Notes: generated by a model from the sequence alone, not told the origin. 64,000 bases of DNA from Temnothorax longispinosus (GCF_030848805.1 NC_092362.1:11884157-11948156); one strand, 5' to 3'; positions 41,724-52,495 are shown, counted from the stretch's first letter. Translations and numbers: made by a program.

Positions 41724-42131
41724 CTATCTACGCCGAGGGGGGGCCCCATGGCTGCGACTCGCCGGCATCCGTCTCAACGCGAGGGAGTCGGCGTAAATTT
41801 GTTCCCGCCCGCGTCCGATGGCCGGGAGGCCGAGAGCGTTCCGCAGCGCTCGCCCGCGTGAAACACCGGGTGGCGTGCCCACCTGAACTGTTGGGAGCCG
41901 GGGCGCGGGTTGTTCCCGCCCCCGTCCGATGGCCGGGAGGTTGAGAGCGTTCCGCAGCGCTCGCCCGCGTGAAACACCGGGTGGCGTGCCCACCTGAACT
42001 GTTGGGAGCCGGGGCGCGGGAAGAGCGCCTTCAAACGCCTCTATAACGTCTTCAAACTGGGGAGCGTCGGGCCCCCTCAAAATTTCACTGTCTTCTATGT
42101 CTATAGGCACAAAAGGTTCGCGCGGAGGCAT
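41724..42131 (-). CDS. 135-aa protein with two 37-residue repeats, function unknown
   Basis: An ATG frame starting MPPREPFVPIDIEDSEILRG, with two nearly identical 37-residue units (LPTVQVGTPPGVSRGRALRN is part of each), coded by a 111-bp DNA repeat at 41800-42030. The C-terminus is Arg/Pro-rich. It lies in a segment absent from copy 1, between the outer TIR and the subterminal repeats. I recognise no domain. It could be an acquired accessory gene or the remnant of another element; the open frame could partly reflect the 111-bp period. Confidence 0.45.
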   Translation of the reverse strand: MPPREPFVPIDIEDSEILRGPDAPQFEDVIEAFEGALPAPRLPTVQVGTPPGVSRGRALRNALNLPAIGRGREQPAPRLPTVQVGTPPGVSRGRALRNALGLPAIGRGREQIYADSLALRRMPASRSHGAPPRRR

Positions 42132-42482
42132 TACAAGAAACTTAATTTATTCACCCGAAAACAAAAAAACACGTTCGTACACAAGAAACTTTATAAAAAA
42201 AGATATACATGTAACACTTTGCGAGGACTCGACGAGACTGAATTCAATGACGGTTGCAGAAGTCGCCAGAGAAAAAATATAATGGCGGTGTATAAAACTG
42301 ATAGTCGTAAGACAAAATATGTCTCGCACTACAAAGGCGAGCGCCGAGGTTCGCCGGAACATCGCGGCACCTCGCTTCTATGTTATGATATGCGATAATG
42401 CAACCGATGCTCCAGCGGACGTCGCATATACGGCTCGAATAGAAATGCGCTCGAAGAAAATATAGTATGATTTATACTTAAA

Positions 42483-42800
42483 AAACAATCCATCTACGCA
42501 GTACGTGAAAAAAACAAAGGAAGAAATGACGTCATCGGGACGATGATCGACCCGATAACGCATCGAACCTGTAGGGACATGTTCGTCGTGAGCAAATGTT
42601 TTTTCTAGGAAAAGGGGGGTGTTATCGCGTAGAATAAACAATCGAACCTGTCCGGACACGTTCGACGTAAACAACATATTTCTAGGAAAAGGGGGTGGTT
42701 ATCGCGCGTAGACTAAACAGTTTCACGCTATTTTTTACGACGCAGTACGCGAGACAAAGGAAGAAATGATCTATCAATTGGAGCGAGAGAGAGGGTAAAG
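42483..42800 (+). repeat. Subterminal repeats of Polinton 2, left
   Basis: The same units as in Polinton 1: TGACGTCATCGGGACGATGA, CATCGAACCTGT, TTCTAGGAAAAGGGGG and GCGTAGACTAAACA. They lead into the polB promoter at 42802. Confidence 0.85.
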
Positions 42801-42882
42801 GTATATATAATGAGGGATGAAGCGCATCGAGCCGCATTAGCATACGATTTGAGAGTGATACATCGGTTGCGACGTGAACATT

Positions 42883-43011
42883 ATGTTTTATAACATTGAG
42901 CAAGAAGAAATGACATGTAATCGCTCATGGACACCGGACTATAAAATTGACATCGATGAAATCGAAGAAAGTAGTGAACTTCGTGGTGATGAACAACCTA
43001 AATCTGAGTAG
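42883..43011 (+). CDS. 42-codon open frame upstream of polB, copy 2
   Basis: MFYNIEQEEMTCNRSWTPDY and an acidic tail, ending seven bases before the polB ATG. It is absent at the same place in copy 1. It may be an upstream leader frame or chance. Confidence 0.25.
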   Translation: MFYNIEQEEMTCNRSWTPDYKIDIDEIEESSELRGDEQPKSE

Positions 43012-43933
43012 ATAAAACATGGATCAATTCGAGCAAACTGAACGCGATCTATTGGAGCTGTCCGACCAAGTAGCTACCGTGGATGAATTTTTCACATGGG
43101 CGCTGCAATGCGCGGAATTCATCGAGCAGCTCGAGACACGTTGTAGTGCCAAACGTCAGCGGCTCTCCGACAATCCAACGATCTGGCAGAGGTAATCGTT
43201 GGTTGCCAGAATTGCGCGACTCGAGGGTGTGAAGTCGCAATTGGAAAGACAATTTATCCATAGCGGTGGTGATTATGCGAACGCCGGTACCAGTGGTGAC
43301 ACGCGCGCGACAGAACTCGTATGGCGAGAGATCGACGCCGCGTTCAAAAAGCGTATAATAACCGGTGCGGTAATCAAGAGACACGGTAGTGTCTCGCGCC
43401 AAGTACACGCGGAGCGAGACCGACCGTGACTCTTTTACGCGACGCGACGGGTTGCGAGTACTCGAGATGTTGAGATCTCGATAACGAGTGAACGGATCAA
43501 GTTCTAAGTAGGCTTGATCGATAGCTTGGGGTCCAATTAGGGGGGGGTTTCTCTCATAATATTCCGCTACGTGCCCTACGAGCGGAGATATTGCGACGCA
43601 AAGTCCAAATGTGAAAATTTATTTTTAAGATACTACTTCTAACGCCGACGTTCTTGTATGATGACGTCATAATCAGAAACGTTACTTTCACTTTTTCGAC
43701 GCTGGCGGCGCAGGTATCGCCAGTTTCGATATCGCGCGCGTATTTCGAAATTAGGTCGATAAACTTATCGGTCAGGAGTAAGATTTCTATTTAGGTATTT
43801 TAGGTAAATTAGGTATATACTTATATAATATATATTGAGTCAATTCCTTCATGTTTATCTGGAGAGATTTCGTATCCTTACATCGTATTACCACCGCTGC
43901 CGGAAAAGAAGGTTCTCTACGCTTGGCAGAAAG

Positions 43934-45108
43934 TGCCGCTAGGAAATTTTTAAGTCGATTCTTATGAATCAAGCTTGAATTCGATGTCCAAGTATCCCAG
44001 GTTGCCGATGACGAGGTCCAGATAGTGCGCTTCATAGTTTTCGGTGTCCAGGTGTAATAATACGTTGAATTCGATGTCTACGTGTCCCAGGTTGCCGATG
44101 ACGAGGTCCACATAGTGCGCTCCGTAGTTTTCGGTGTTTACGTGTATTAATACCTTGAATTCGATGTCCACATGTCCCAGGTTGCCGATGACAAGATCCA
44201 GATAGTGCGCTTCATAGTTTTCGGTGTCCAGGTGTAATAATACGTTGAATTCGATGTCTACGTGTCCCAGGTTGCCGATGACGAGGTCCACATAGTGCGC
44301 TCCGTAGTTTTCGATGTCTACGTGTATTAATACCTTGAATTCGATGTCCACGTGTTCCAGGTTGCCGATGACGGGATCCAGATAGTGCGCTTCATAGTTT
44401 TCGGTGTCCAGGTGTAATCGTACGTTGAATTCAATGTCTAGGTGTCCCAGGTTGCCGATGACGAGGTCCACATAGTGCGCTTCGTAGTTTTCGGTGTCCA
44501 GGTGTAATAATACGTTGAATGCGATGTCTAGGTGTCCCAGGCTGCCGATGACAATGTCTAGATAGTGAGCTCCGTAGTTTTTGGTGTCTACGTGTATTAA
44601 TATCTTGAATTCGATGTCTAGGTGTCCCAGGTTGCCGATGACGAGGTCCACATAGTGCGCTCCGTAGTTGTCGGTGTCTACGTGTATTAATATCTTGAAA
44701 TTGATGTTTAGGTGTCCCAGGTTGCTGATGACGAGGTCCAGATAGCGCGCTCCGTAGTTTTCGGTGTCTAGATGTAATAATACCTCGAATTTGATGTCTA
44801 CGTGTCCCAGGTTGTCGATGACGAGGTCCACATAGTGCGCTTCGTAGTTTTTGGTGTCTAGGTGTATTAATAACTTTAAATCTGAATGTAGGACACGTAG
44901 ATATCGAATTCGAGGTATTAATACACGTAGACACCGAAAACTACGGAGCGCACTATGTGGACCACGTCATCGGCAACGTGGGACACCTAGACATCGAATT
45001 CAACGTATTATTACACCTGGACACCGAAAACTATAGAGCGCACTATCTGGAACCCGTCATCGAATTCAAGCTTGATTCATAAGAATCGACTTAAAAATTC
45101 CCTAGCGG
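43934..45108 (-). repeat. 90-bp tandem repeat array with open frame, bounded by inverted repeats
   Basis: About ten 90-bp units on the minus strand keep one frame open for 289 codons (44831-43962), giving 30-residue repeats with NYGAHYVDLVIGNLGHVDIE-type units alternating in two flavours. From about 44890 to 45060 the units run in the opposite direction. A 52-base inverted repeat (TGCCGCTAGGAAATTTTTAA side at 43934, its inverse at 45062-45108) bounds the whole. Because 90 is a multiple of three, an open frame could persist by chance, so a protein is not proven. Confidence 0.8.
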
Positions 45109-45111
45109 CAG

Positions 45112-45260
45112 AATTAAAATTATGTCATGACATAATAAAAATTCGCTGAATTAAAATTATGTCTAGACATAATAAAAATTGGACGAATTAAAATTATGTC
45201 TAGACATAATAAAAATTGGATGAATTAAAATTATGTCTGACACAAATAATTCCGCATTTT
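45112..45260 (+). repeat. 40-bp repeats with a perfect inner palindrome
   Basis: Four units of AATTAAAATTATGTCTAGAC followed by ATAATAAAAATTGGA. ATTATGTCTAGACATAAT is a perfect palindrome in the middle copies. The first unit has CATG and the last GACA in the centre. Confidence 0.8.
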
Positions 45261-45458
45261 TATTATGTGTATACACATTTTAAAAAAAAAAGGTAAAAGG
45301 AGGCGCTAAGTACACGCATAGTAGTGTATATGTATTATGTTGTTACCCTGTTATGTTGTTACCTCGAAAAAAACAAAGTGGTAGTATTATACCTCCAAAT
45401 AGCTTTACCCTGTACATACTGTTTATAAAATGCGTAATACTACAAAAAGGCGTGATAT

Positions 45459-46868
45459 CCGTACAAAATTACCTTTTTTAAAAAAAAGGTAAAAAAAGGC
45501 GCCAAGTACACGCATAGTAGTGTATATGTAGTTATCTCAAAAAAAAAGAAAGTGGTAGTATTATACATCGAAAAAACCTAAGTAACAAGTGGTAGACGTA
45601 ATCTTTATATCTCGAAAAATCTTAAAAAAATCTAAGCAGTAGTATCTTTATTTCCGAAAAATTATAACCCAAGTGATACACATCACAAAATTATGTTACC
45701 TTATCAAAAAGAAGAGTCGCGCTTCAAGTGATCTATTACAATTACAAAAAAGAAATGATATCACTTTAAATTACAGCGCCAATTACAGAGAGAACATATA
45801 TATTGCTTCAAAAAATAATTGTTGCACTACTTTGAAAAATTTTTACATTGTGTCAATTAGAAAAGTATGCATGATAACAATTTTATAAGATTAAAAAATT
45901 TTATTTAAATTTAACAAGGGAATACAAGATATTTAAATACAAAGTTTACATGTGTATTTTTTAGTGGTCACAAAGAATTACAGAGGTACACAGTACAAAA
46001 TAAAATATTTTATTAAAATAATAAATTTTTCTTGTAAAAAAACTTGGCGCTGCTAGACCTCGAAATTTTAAATAAATAAGGACAACAATAAATAAAAATA
46101 ATTCAGAAAATAATGCGATGGGAGTAATATTAAATGATTATCAGCGTAGATGTGCGAGTGAGTGATATGGGTGTGCGGGTGACGACGCGGACGGCGGATA
46201 ATGCGGCTTATCATTAAGTAAAGGATAAATTTATTTATTTATTTAAAATTTCGAGGTCATTTTAAAATTTCTAGCAGCGCCAAGTTTTTTTACAAGAAAA
46301 ATTTATTATTTTAATAAAATATTTTTATTTTGTACTGTGTACCTCTGTAATTCTTTGTGACCACTAAAAAATACACATGTAAACTTTGTATTTAAATATC
46401 TTGTATTCCCTTGTTAAATTTAAATAAAATTTTTTAATCTTATAAAATTGTTATCATGCATACTTTTCTAATTGACACAATGTAAAAATTTTTCAAAGTA
46501 GTGCAACAATTATTTTTTGAAGCAATATATATGTTCTCTCTGTAATTGGCGCTGTAATTTAAAGTGATATCATTTCTTTTTTGTAATTGTAATAGATCAC
46601 TTGAAGCGCGACTCTTCTTTTTGATAAGGTAACATAATTTTGTGATGTGTATCACTTGGGTTATAATTTTTCGGAAATAAAGATACTACTGCTTAGATTT
46701 TTTCAAGATTTTTCGAGATATAAAGATTACGTCTACCACTTGTTACTTAGGTTTTTTCGATGTATAATACTACCACTTTCTTTTTTTTTTAGATAACTAC
46801 ATATACACTACTATGCGTGTACTTGGCGCCTTTTTTTACCTTTTTTTAAAAAAGGTAATTTTGTACGG
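45459..46868. mobile_element. Large palindromic element with about 620-bp arms
   Basis: It begins CCGTACAAAATTACC and ends GGTAATTTTGTACGG; arms 45459-46080 and 46231-46868 are near-perfect inverses, with a 150-base non-palindromic centre. The arm encodes the same 71-codon frame on each side (45673-45888 plus, 46440-46655 minus), with no recognisable similarity. A partial, more diverged arm copy lies just outside (45269-45400). No transposase, so it is a non-autonomous foldback. Confidence 0.85.
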
Positions 46869-49800
46869 ATTAATATAGACCATATAGAACCGCGACAGTT
46901 TTTGGAAGACGCCTGCAGCGTCGTGTGCAAGCGAGTGCGAGACAGTATAAAAACACATAACTGTGTCAAAGTGAACACCGCGTTCAACGGGGAGTTTGTG
47001 GCGGGTGATAAACGTGCCAATAAGAGTATATGTACAAATAACATAGAACTCTGTGGTACATCGCACTTGCGCGAGTGGTACGAGCTACACGTTATCGAGC
47101 CCACATTAGCGAAACTCGAGGAGTTCCAGGAACGCGACAGTGGTTGGGCGTTGACTCGAATCCTCAATTTGACGGTGAGCGTCAACAAGTACAATCCTTT
47201 GCGCGCGGGGTGTCACATAAAATTGCCTGAAGACATTAAATTGAAGCACGCGGTGATCAATGTGCTGTCTATGGACAATGCGTGTTTTGCGTGGGCCGTG
47301 ACGGCTGCTTTGCATCCAGCCGAAAGACATCCAGAACGGGAATCTTCATACCCGCATTATTCAACGGTACTGAATTTACGAGACATTGAGTTCCCAATGA
47401 CGTTGAAGCAAATTAAACAGTTCGAACGACTCAACGATATATCCGTCAATGTCTATATCATCGAGGGACAGAAGACTTCAAACGTTCTCCCGATACGGCT
47501 TACCGACCGCACGAGTGATAAAAAACATGTGAATCTGCTGTACATGCAGGACCCACGAGACGACAATGTTGGACATTTCGCGTGGATTAAACATCTATCC
47601 CGCCTCGTGAGCTCGCAATTGAGCAAGAAAAAGAACAAAAAATTTTTTTGCGATCGGTAAGTACCTATACTTTTATTAATAATATATATCATTTTTTATA
47701 TTTTTTGTAAAAAAATTTATAATATTTGTGTTTCATTTTTTGCAGATGTCTTCACTACTTTAGTTCGAGCATGAAATTGGAAGCCCACACCGTGGAATGT
47801 CGAAAGGTAAACAAATGCGCAATCCGACTACCGAGCGAGAACAACAAGTGGCTCAGCTTCAAGAACCACAGCAGGAAAGAGCGACTTCCCTTCGTGGTGT
47901 ACGCCGATCTGGAGTGCGTGCTGCAGAAGACACAACCGGAGACGGAACACGCGTCATACGCCTATCAACATCATCGGGTATGTAGTATAGCATACTACAG
48001 TGCTCATACGACGAAACGTTATCAACGTATCGATTTCGTCGCGATAACGACTGCGTCGCGTGGTTCGTCGAGGAACTCAACGGATTGGCGCATCGCGTAA
48101 AGAACATCTTGTCCGACATTGTATGCATGGTAGACCTAACGCGAGACGAGTGGGAGACATTTCACAGCGCGACGAAATGTCACATATGCGAACAACAATT
48201 CGCGCCTGATGATAATAAAGTGCGCGATCATTGCCACCTGACCGGACGGTACAGAGGTCCAGCACACTCGACGTGCAATCTGAATTATAAAGATCCTCAC
48301 TTCATCCCAGTAATATTTCACAATCTGTCGGGCTATGACGCACACTTTATTATCAAGGAGATAGCTGCCGCGTTCGAAGGCTCAATCGATGTACTGCCTA
48401 TAACAAAGGAAAAGTACATCTCATTTACTAAACACGTGAAAGACACCGCGGAAATATCTGATTCGCGAAGCGATATACAGTTAAGATTCATCGACTCATA
48501 CAAATTTCTGAGCGCGAGTCTCGCAAAATTGGCATCCTTCTTAGATAATGATAAATTAAAAATTATACGATCAAAATTTTCCGCGTTATCCGACGACGAT
48601 TTCAAATTATTGACGCGAAAAGGTGTCTTTCCATACGAATATGTGGACAGCGTCGAAAAGCTGGAGGATACGTGTTTACCGCCGCGCGATTCATTTTACA
48701 GTTCCTTGACCGGTGAAACCGTATCCGAGAGCGATTACGCGCACGCCACGAACGTATGGCAGCGATTCTCCGTTTGAACCCTGGGCGAATACAGCGATCT
48801 ATACCTGAAAACCGATGTCTTGCTGTTGGCCGACGTGTTTGAAAATTTCCGCGACAGCTGCGTCGCGAGTTACGGACTTGATCCCGCGTACTACTACACT
48901 TTACCAGGCTTTACGTGGGACGCCATGTTGAAACATACATGTATCAAATTTGAACTGCTGACCGACATTGACATGGTCATGTTTGTCGAACGTGGTATTC
49001 GTGGCGGGCTGAGTCAATGTTCCGGCAGATACGCGAAGGCCAACAACAAGTATATGAAGTCGTACGATTCATCGAAACCGTCGTCGTACCTAATGTACTT
49101 CAATGTCAACAACTTGTACGGCTGGGCGATGTGTAAGCCACTGCCCTACGCGGAGTTTCGATGGGTCGAAGACTCGTCAAATTTCGACGTTAACGCGATC
49201 GCTTTGGATTCGTCTACGGGCTATATTCTCGAGGTCGATCTCGAGTATCCGCAGGATAAACATGACGCGCACGCTGACCTACCGTTCTGTCCGATGCGTG
49301 ATAAACCGCCCGGCAAACGGCAGGACAAACTTCTCGCCACGCTGCACGATAAGGAGCGTTACGTCATCCATTATTGCAATCTGCAACAGTGCATGCGTCA
49401 TGGCCTTCGCGTCACTAAAATACATCGCGTATTACAATTCGCTCAATCTGAGTGGCTCTGCTCTTACATCGAACTCAATACAAAATTCAGGACACAAGCA
49501 AAAAATGAGTTCGAAAAAACATTATATAAATTAATGAATAACGCTGTTTTTGGAAAAACAATGGAGAATGTACGAAACCACGTCGATGTAAAATTAGTGA
49601 CGAAGTGGGAGGGTAGATACGGCGCGGAGGCAATGATCGCGCGACCGAATTTCCACAGCAGTAGCGTGTTTTCCGAAAATCTGGTAGCCATCGAACTTCG
49701 CAAACTCGAGGTGAAATTCAACAAACCGATCTACGTCGGCATGTGCATTCTCGACTTGTCGAAGGTGTGCCTGTACGAATTTCACCACGAATACATGTCT

Positions 49801-50316
49801 CCCCTGTACCGCGACTCGTGTAGAATCATGTATACCGACACGGACAGTTTGATTTATCATATCAAGTGCGACGACGCGTACGAGAACATGAAACATGATA
49901 TAGCTCGGTTCGACACAAGTGACTACGCGGTAGATAACGCTTATGATATGCCTCTCGTCAATAAAAAAGTGCCGGGCCTGATGAAGGATGAAAACAATGG
50001 GGCCATTATGACCGGATTCGTTGGACTTAGGGCGAAAATGTACGCCTTGCGAGTCGATGGCAAAAAAGTTTGTAAAAAAGCGAAAGGTGTCAAAAGTAAC
50101 GTCATCGCGCGCACCATCACATTCGACGACTACACGCGATGTTTGAACAATGAGATCGAAATGACTCGACCGCAGTCGTGCATACGATCGAAAATGCACG
50201 AAGTGTACACTATTAGCGAGACGAAAATCGCTCTGAGTCCCTACGACGATAAGCGATATATCGTGCCGGATTCGACCGATACGTTGCCGTGGGGACATTA
50301 CCGAATACCTTTGTAA

Positions 50317-50737
50317 CGTACGCATGTATGTATGCATGTATGTAATAGTATAACGTATGCAGTAGTATATGTATGTATGTATGTATGTATGTATATATAT
50401 GTATATATAATGTATATATAATGTATGTATGTATGTATATATAATGTATATATAATGTATATATAATGTATATATAATGTATGTATAACGTGGTCCCGGA
50501 GGGAACAGTGCGTTTTCCGGGGCCCCCTCCCAGAGTGGTGTGACGACACCCCTTATATATGGCGCCACGAAGCACGAAAGTCACAATAGTTCTCGAGTAA
50601 ATATCGTATTATATATGAGAAGGGATATTAATAAAGATATCGCACATGTATTTAGTATTTAATATTTTTTTATTATATACTTTATATGTATTACATGTAT
50701 CATTTTTATATTAAGAATAAAATACAGTATACACGAA
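50317..50737. other. Spacer between convergent polB and integrase genes, copy 2
   Basis: A TATG/TATA microsatellite (50318-50490), a GC-rich hairpin-prone patch (50490-50560) and AT-rich sequence with AATAAA-like signals on both strands. No gene. Confidence 0.5.
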
Positions 50738-51694
50738 TTAAATCACATTGTCCTTGTGTATCCATGAGTTGTGTGATCCATCGAATCCCAGCCATTTTAC
50801 GTAAACCTCGTCGCCCCTCCTGCGCAGTACTTTCTCCACGAGATACACGTCAGGATAAGTCGCGCGATGCAACTCGTACTCGTAGAACGCTCCAGCGACG
50901 GATTTTCCACGATAGTCCTCGAGTAGGTAGGTTACGGGATTGGTATACTGCACTTTAACGATCTTAAACACCTCGGTGGTCCAATTCGGCGTGTAACCCT
51001 TCTCGAAAATTGTTTTGTATTTGCTGACGCGTACCGAGTCACCCGTTTTGAACTTTGCCGGGCCCGCGATCTTTATCGCGCTGTACACCGTAGCCAAGAG
51101 TCTTTCGGCGATCGCGGGGGTAACGTCGACGGGTCGCATGCCGATCGTTCGATGTTTGCGCGCATTGTAATCCGACACGAGTCGCGATAACGCGTCGACC
51201 CACTTGTAAGTTCCATTGAGCGTAAACATCTTCCACATGTTGTTTTTTAACGTGCGATTGAATCGCTCGACGACCGACGCCTTCATCACCGAATACGTGG
51301 AATAATGATTTATACCGTGTTTTCTCACGAGACGTTGCACGTCGGTGTTGTAAAATTCCTTCCCCATGTCGGTTTGTAGATTACTAGGGCACCTTCCGCT
51401 ATCTCGAATTATCTCAGCGATAGCGTCAGCTGTCTCGCTGCCACCTTTACCCTTGAGCGGCACGGCCCACGCGTACTTGCTCAACACATCGATGACGGTG
51501 AGTATGTAGTGGTAGCCTCCGTTGAAACGCGAGTATGGACGCATCTCGACGATATCAGCCTGCCACAGGTCGTCGTACCCTCGCACTATGACGTGTCTGC
51601 GGGGAAAATTTCTTCTCGCCGGTGCGTGCAATTCGTCCACCAACCGTCGCTTTTCGATATTTTTATCCACATCGGTCGATTTTAACGGTCTCAT
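50738..51694 (-). CDS. Polinton integrase (retroviral type) with chromo-like C-terminus
   Basis: A 318-residue DDE integrase that would join the element ends to target DNA and make the 6-bp duplications. Catalytic residues are Asp47 in WQADIVEM, Asp109 in LQTDMGKEF and Glu143 in VVERFNRTLKNN. An SH3-like segment (FKTGDSVRVSKYK, about 218-230) is followed by a chromo-like end with YLVEKVLRRRGDEVYVKWLG (about 284-304). The frame is intact. The gene converges on polB and is absent from copy 1. Confidence 0.93.
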   Translation of the reverse strand: MRPLKSTDVDKNIEKRRLVDELHAPARRNFPRRHVIVRGYDDLWQADIVEMRPYSRFNGGYHYILTVIDVLSKYAWAVPLKGKGGSETADAIAEIIRDSGRCPSNLQTDMGKEFYNTDVQRLVRKHGINHYSTYSVMKASVVERFNRTLKNNMWKMFTLNGTYKWVDALSRLVSDYNARKHRTIGMRPVDVTPAIAERLLATVYSAIKIAGPAKFKTGDSVRVSKYKTIFEKGYTPNWTTEVFKIVKVQYTNPVTYLLEDYRGKSVAGAFYEYELHRATYPDVYLVEKVLRRRGDEVYVKWLGFDGSHNSWIHKDNVI

Positions 51695-51863
51695 GTTCGG
51701 TTAGCGTTTCGTTGACTGTCGATTGTCGTTCTTTGGCTGTACGTAACCGTTTCTGTTTATGTTTCTGCATCGTTCATCGCTGTTTCTGAACCGCTCAGAA
51801 ACCATATCGAGCCGTTCTCGAACCGTTCGTTGTCGTTCGTCGTTGTCAGTTAACTGCTTCTTG

Positions 51864-52139
51864 TCACTCATCGTCGTCGTCGTCGTCGACGTTCTTTAGC
51901 TGTTTGTAGCCTTTCCTGTCTCCGCGTAGTTCACAGCTGTTTCTAAACCGCTCGTAATCGTTCCTAACCTGTTTTTGAACCGTTCGACAACCGTCCGACA
52001 ACCGTTCTTGAACCGCTCGACAGCCGTCCGACAACTGTTCTCGATTCGTTCGTTGCTGTTCGTCACCGTCGTTAATTAACCGTTGCTTCTCTTCACTCGT
52101 TGCCGTTCGATAGTCGTTTCTGCTGAACCGTTTCTTCAT
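51864..52139 (-). CDS. 91-aa hydrophilic protein, function unknown
   Basis: Charged protein (MKKRFSRNDYRTATSEEKQR) with repeated QLSDGCRAVQ-like units of about 12 residues and an acidic D-run at the end. Its ATG overlaps the stop of the fibre-like gene (ATGA), suggesting coupled translation or one transcript. The sequence around it has degenerate TTCTGAACCGTTC-like DNA repeats (51780-52030). It may be a coiled-coil partner of its neighbour. Confidence 0.55.
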   Translation of the reverse strand: MKKRFSRNDYRTATSEEKQRLINDGDEQQRTNREQLSDGCRAVQERLSDGCRTVQKQVRNDYERFRNSCELRGDRKGYKQLKNVDDDDDDE

Positions 52140-52495
52140 CCTTCATTAGCCGTTTCCAATCTATCAATATTTGCACGTCGAAGCTCGTTCACCGCAGCCT
52201 GTAACGTTCGCACATCCTTCTCGAACGCGGTAAGCTTCTCGTCTGACTCTTTCCATTGATCTGTCAGACTTTTAAAGCATTGATCAACGTATATTTTGTT
52301 AACAGCGTCACCGTCAGTCTCAGGTTGCGCTACGCGACGAATCTTGCGCGATCTTGCATCAAAGTCCGTGGCGGCGCGACACAGAGCATTGTCGCGCACG
52401 AAATTTCTCACTAATCCGCTCCACCGATAATGATAGGAAATGGTATTCGTCGCGTCTTCGCGCTGCTCGAACAATCCAAATTTATTGATCGGCAT
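52136..52495 (-). CDS. 119-aa protein with a phage-fibre-like motif
   Basis: It starts MPINKFGLFEQREDATNTIS. The middle contains TDFDARSRKIRRVAQPETDG followed by DAVNKIYVD, which resembles the K-x-I-x-x-L/V-x-x-P...DAVNKxYVD unit seen in tail fibres and attachment proteins of phages and in some Polinton/adintovirus proteins. A C-terminal coiled coil (LTAFEKDVRTLQAAVNELRR) follows. The likely role is part of a trimeric attachment structure; this is inference from the motif. Confidence 0.65.
   Translation of the reverse strand: MPINKFGLFEQREDATNTISYHYRWSGLVRNFVRDNALCRAATDFDARSRKIRRVAQPETDGDAVNKIYVDQCFKSLTDQWKESDEKLTAFEKDVRTLQAAVNELRRANIDRLETANEG

Larger units (their letters stand above)
43375..46868. 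mobile_element. Compound insertion inside polB of Polinton 2
   Basis: The polB sequence stops after GCGGTAAT and resumes at ATTAATATAG, so about 3.5 kb was added, possibly with a 2-base AT duplication. It consists of an unassigned part (43375-43930), a 90-bp coding-period repeat array, 40-bp palindromic repeats and a large palindromic element. Several insertions may have accumulated. 43375-43930 begins with a small hairpin, GAGACACGGTAGTGTCTC; I see no gene in it. Confidence 0.8.
43019..50316 (+). pseudogene. polB: Protein-primed family B DNA polymerase, copy 2 (broken)
   Basis: Same gene as in copy 1, with more damage. Pieces are 43019-43374, 46869-47656 (rest of exon 1) and 47746-50316 (exon 2, after an 89-base intron). 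Breaks are: TAA at 43193-43195 (CAA in copy 1), a 3.5-kb insertion at about codon 119, a 4-base deletion near 47997 that shifts the frame, and TGA at 48775-48777 (CGA in copy 1). The motif A aspartate is Asn here (49102-49104), which would abolish catalysis. The exonuclease motifs, motif B and the YTDTDS motif C are kept. It ends RIPL at 50316, three residues longer than copy 1. Confidence 0.92.

Noticed and set aside
43975..44890. Regular 90-bp repeats considered as a CRISPR array
   Set aside because: Units are contiguous with no unique spacers, the period is a coding multiple of three, and the context is eukaryotic transposons.
45673..45888. 71-codon frame duplicated at 46440-46655
   Set aside because: The two are mirror copies in the palindrome arms; no similarity or start context supports a gene.
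43375..46868. Compound insertion considered as a Helitron (begins TC after A)
   Set aside because: The right end GTACGG lacks CTRR and a Helitron hairpin, and no Rep/helicase coding is present.
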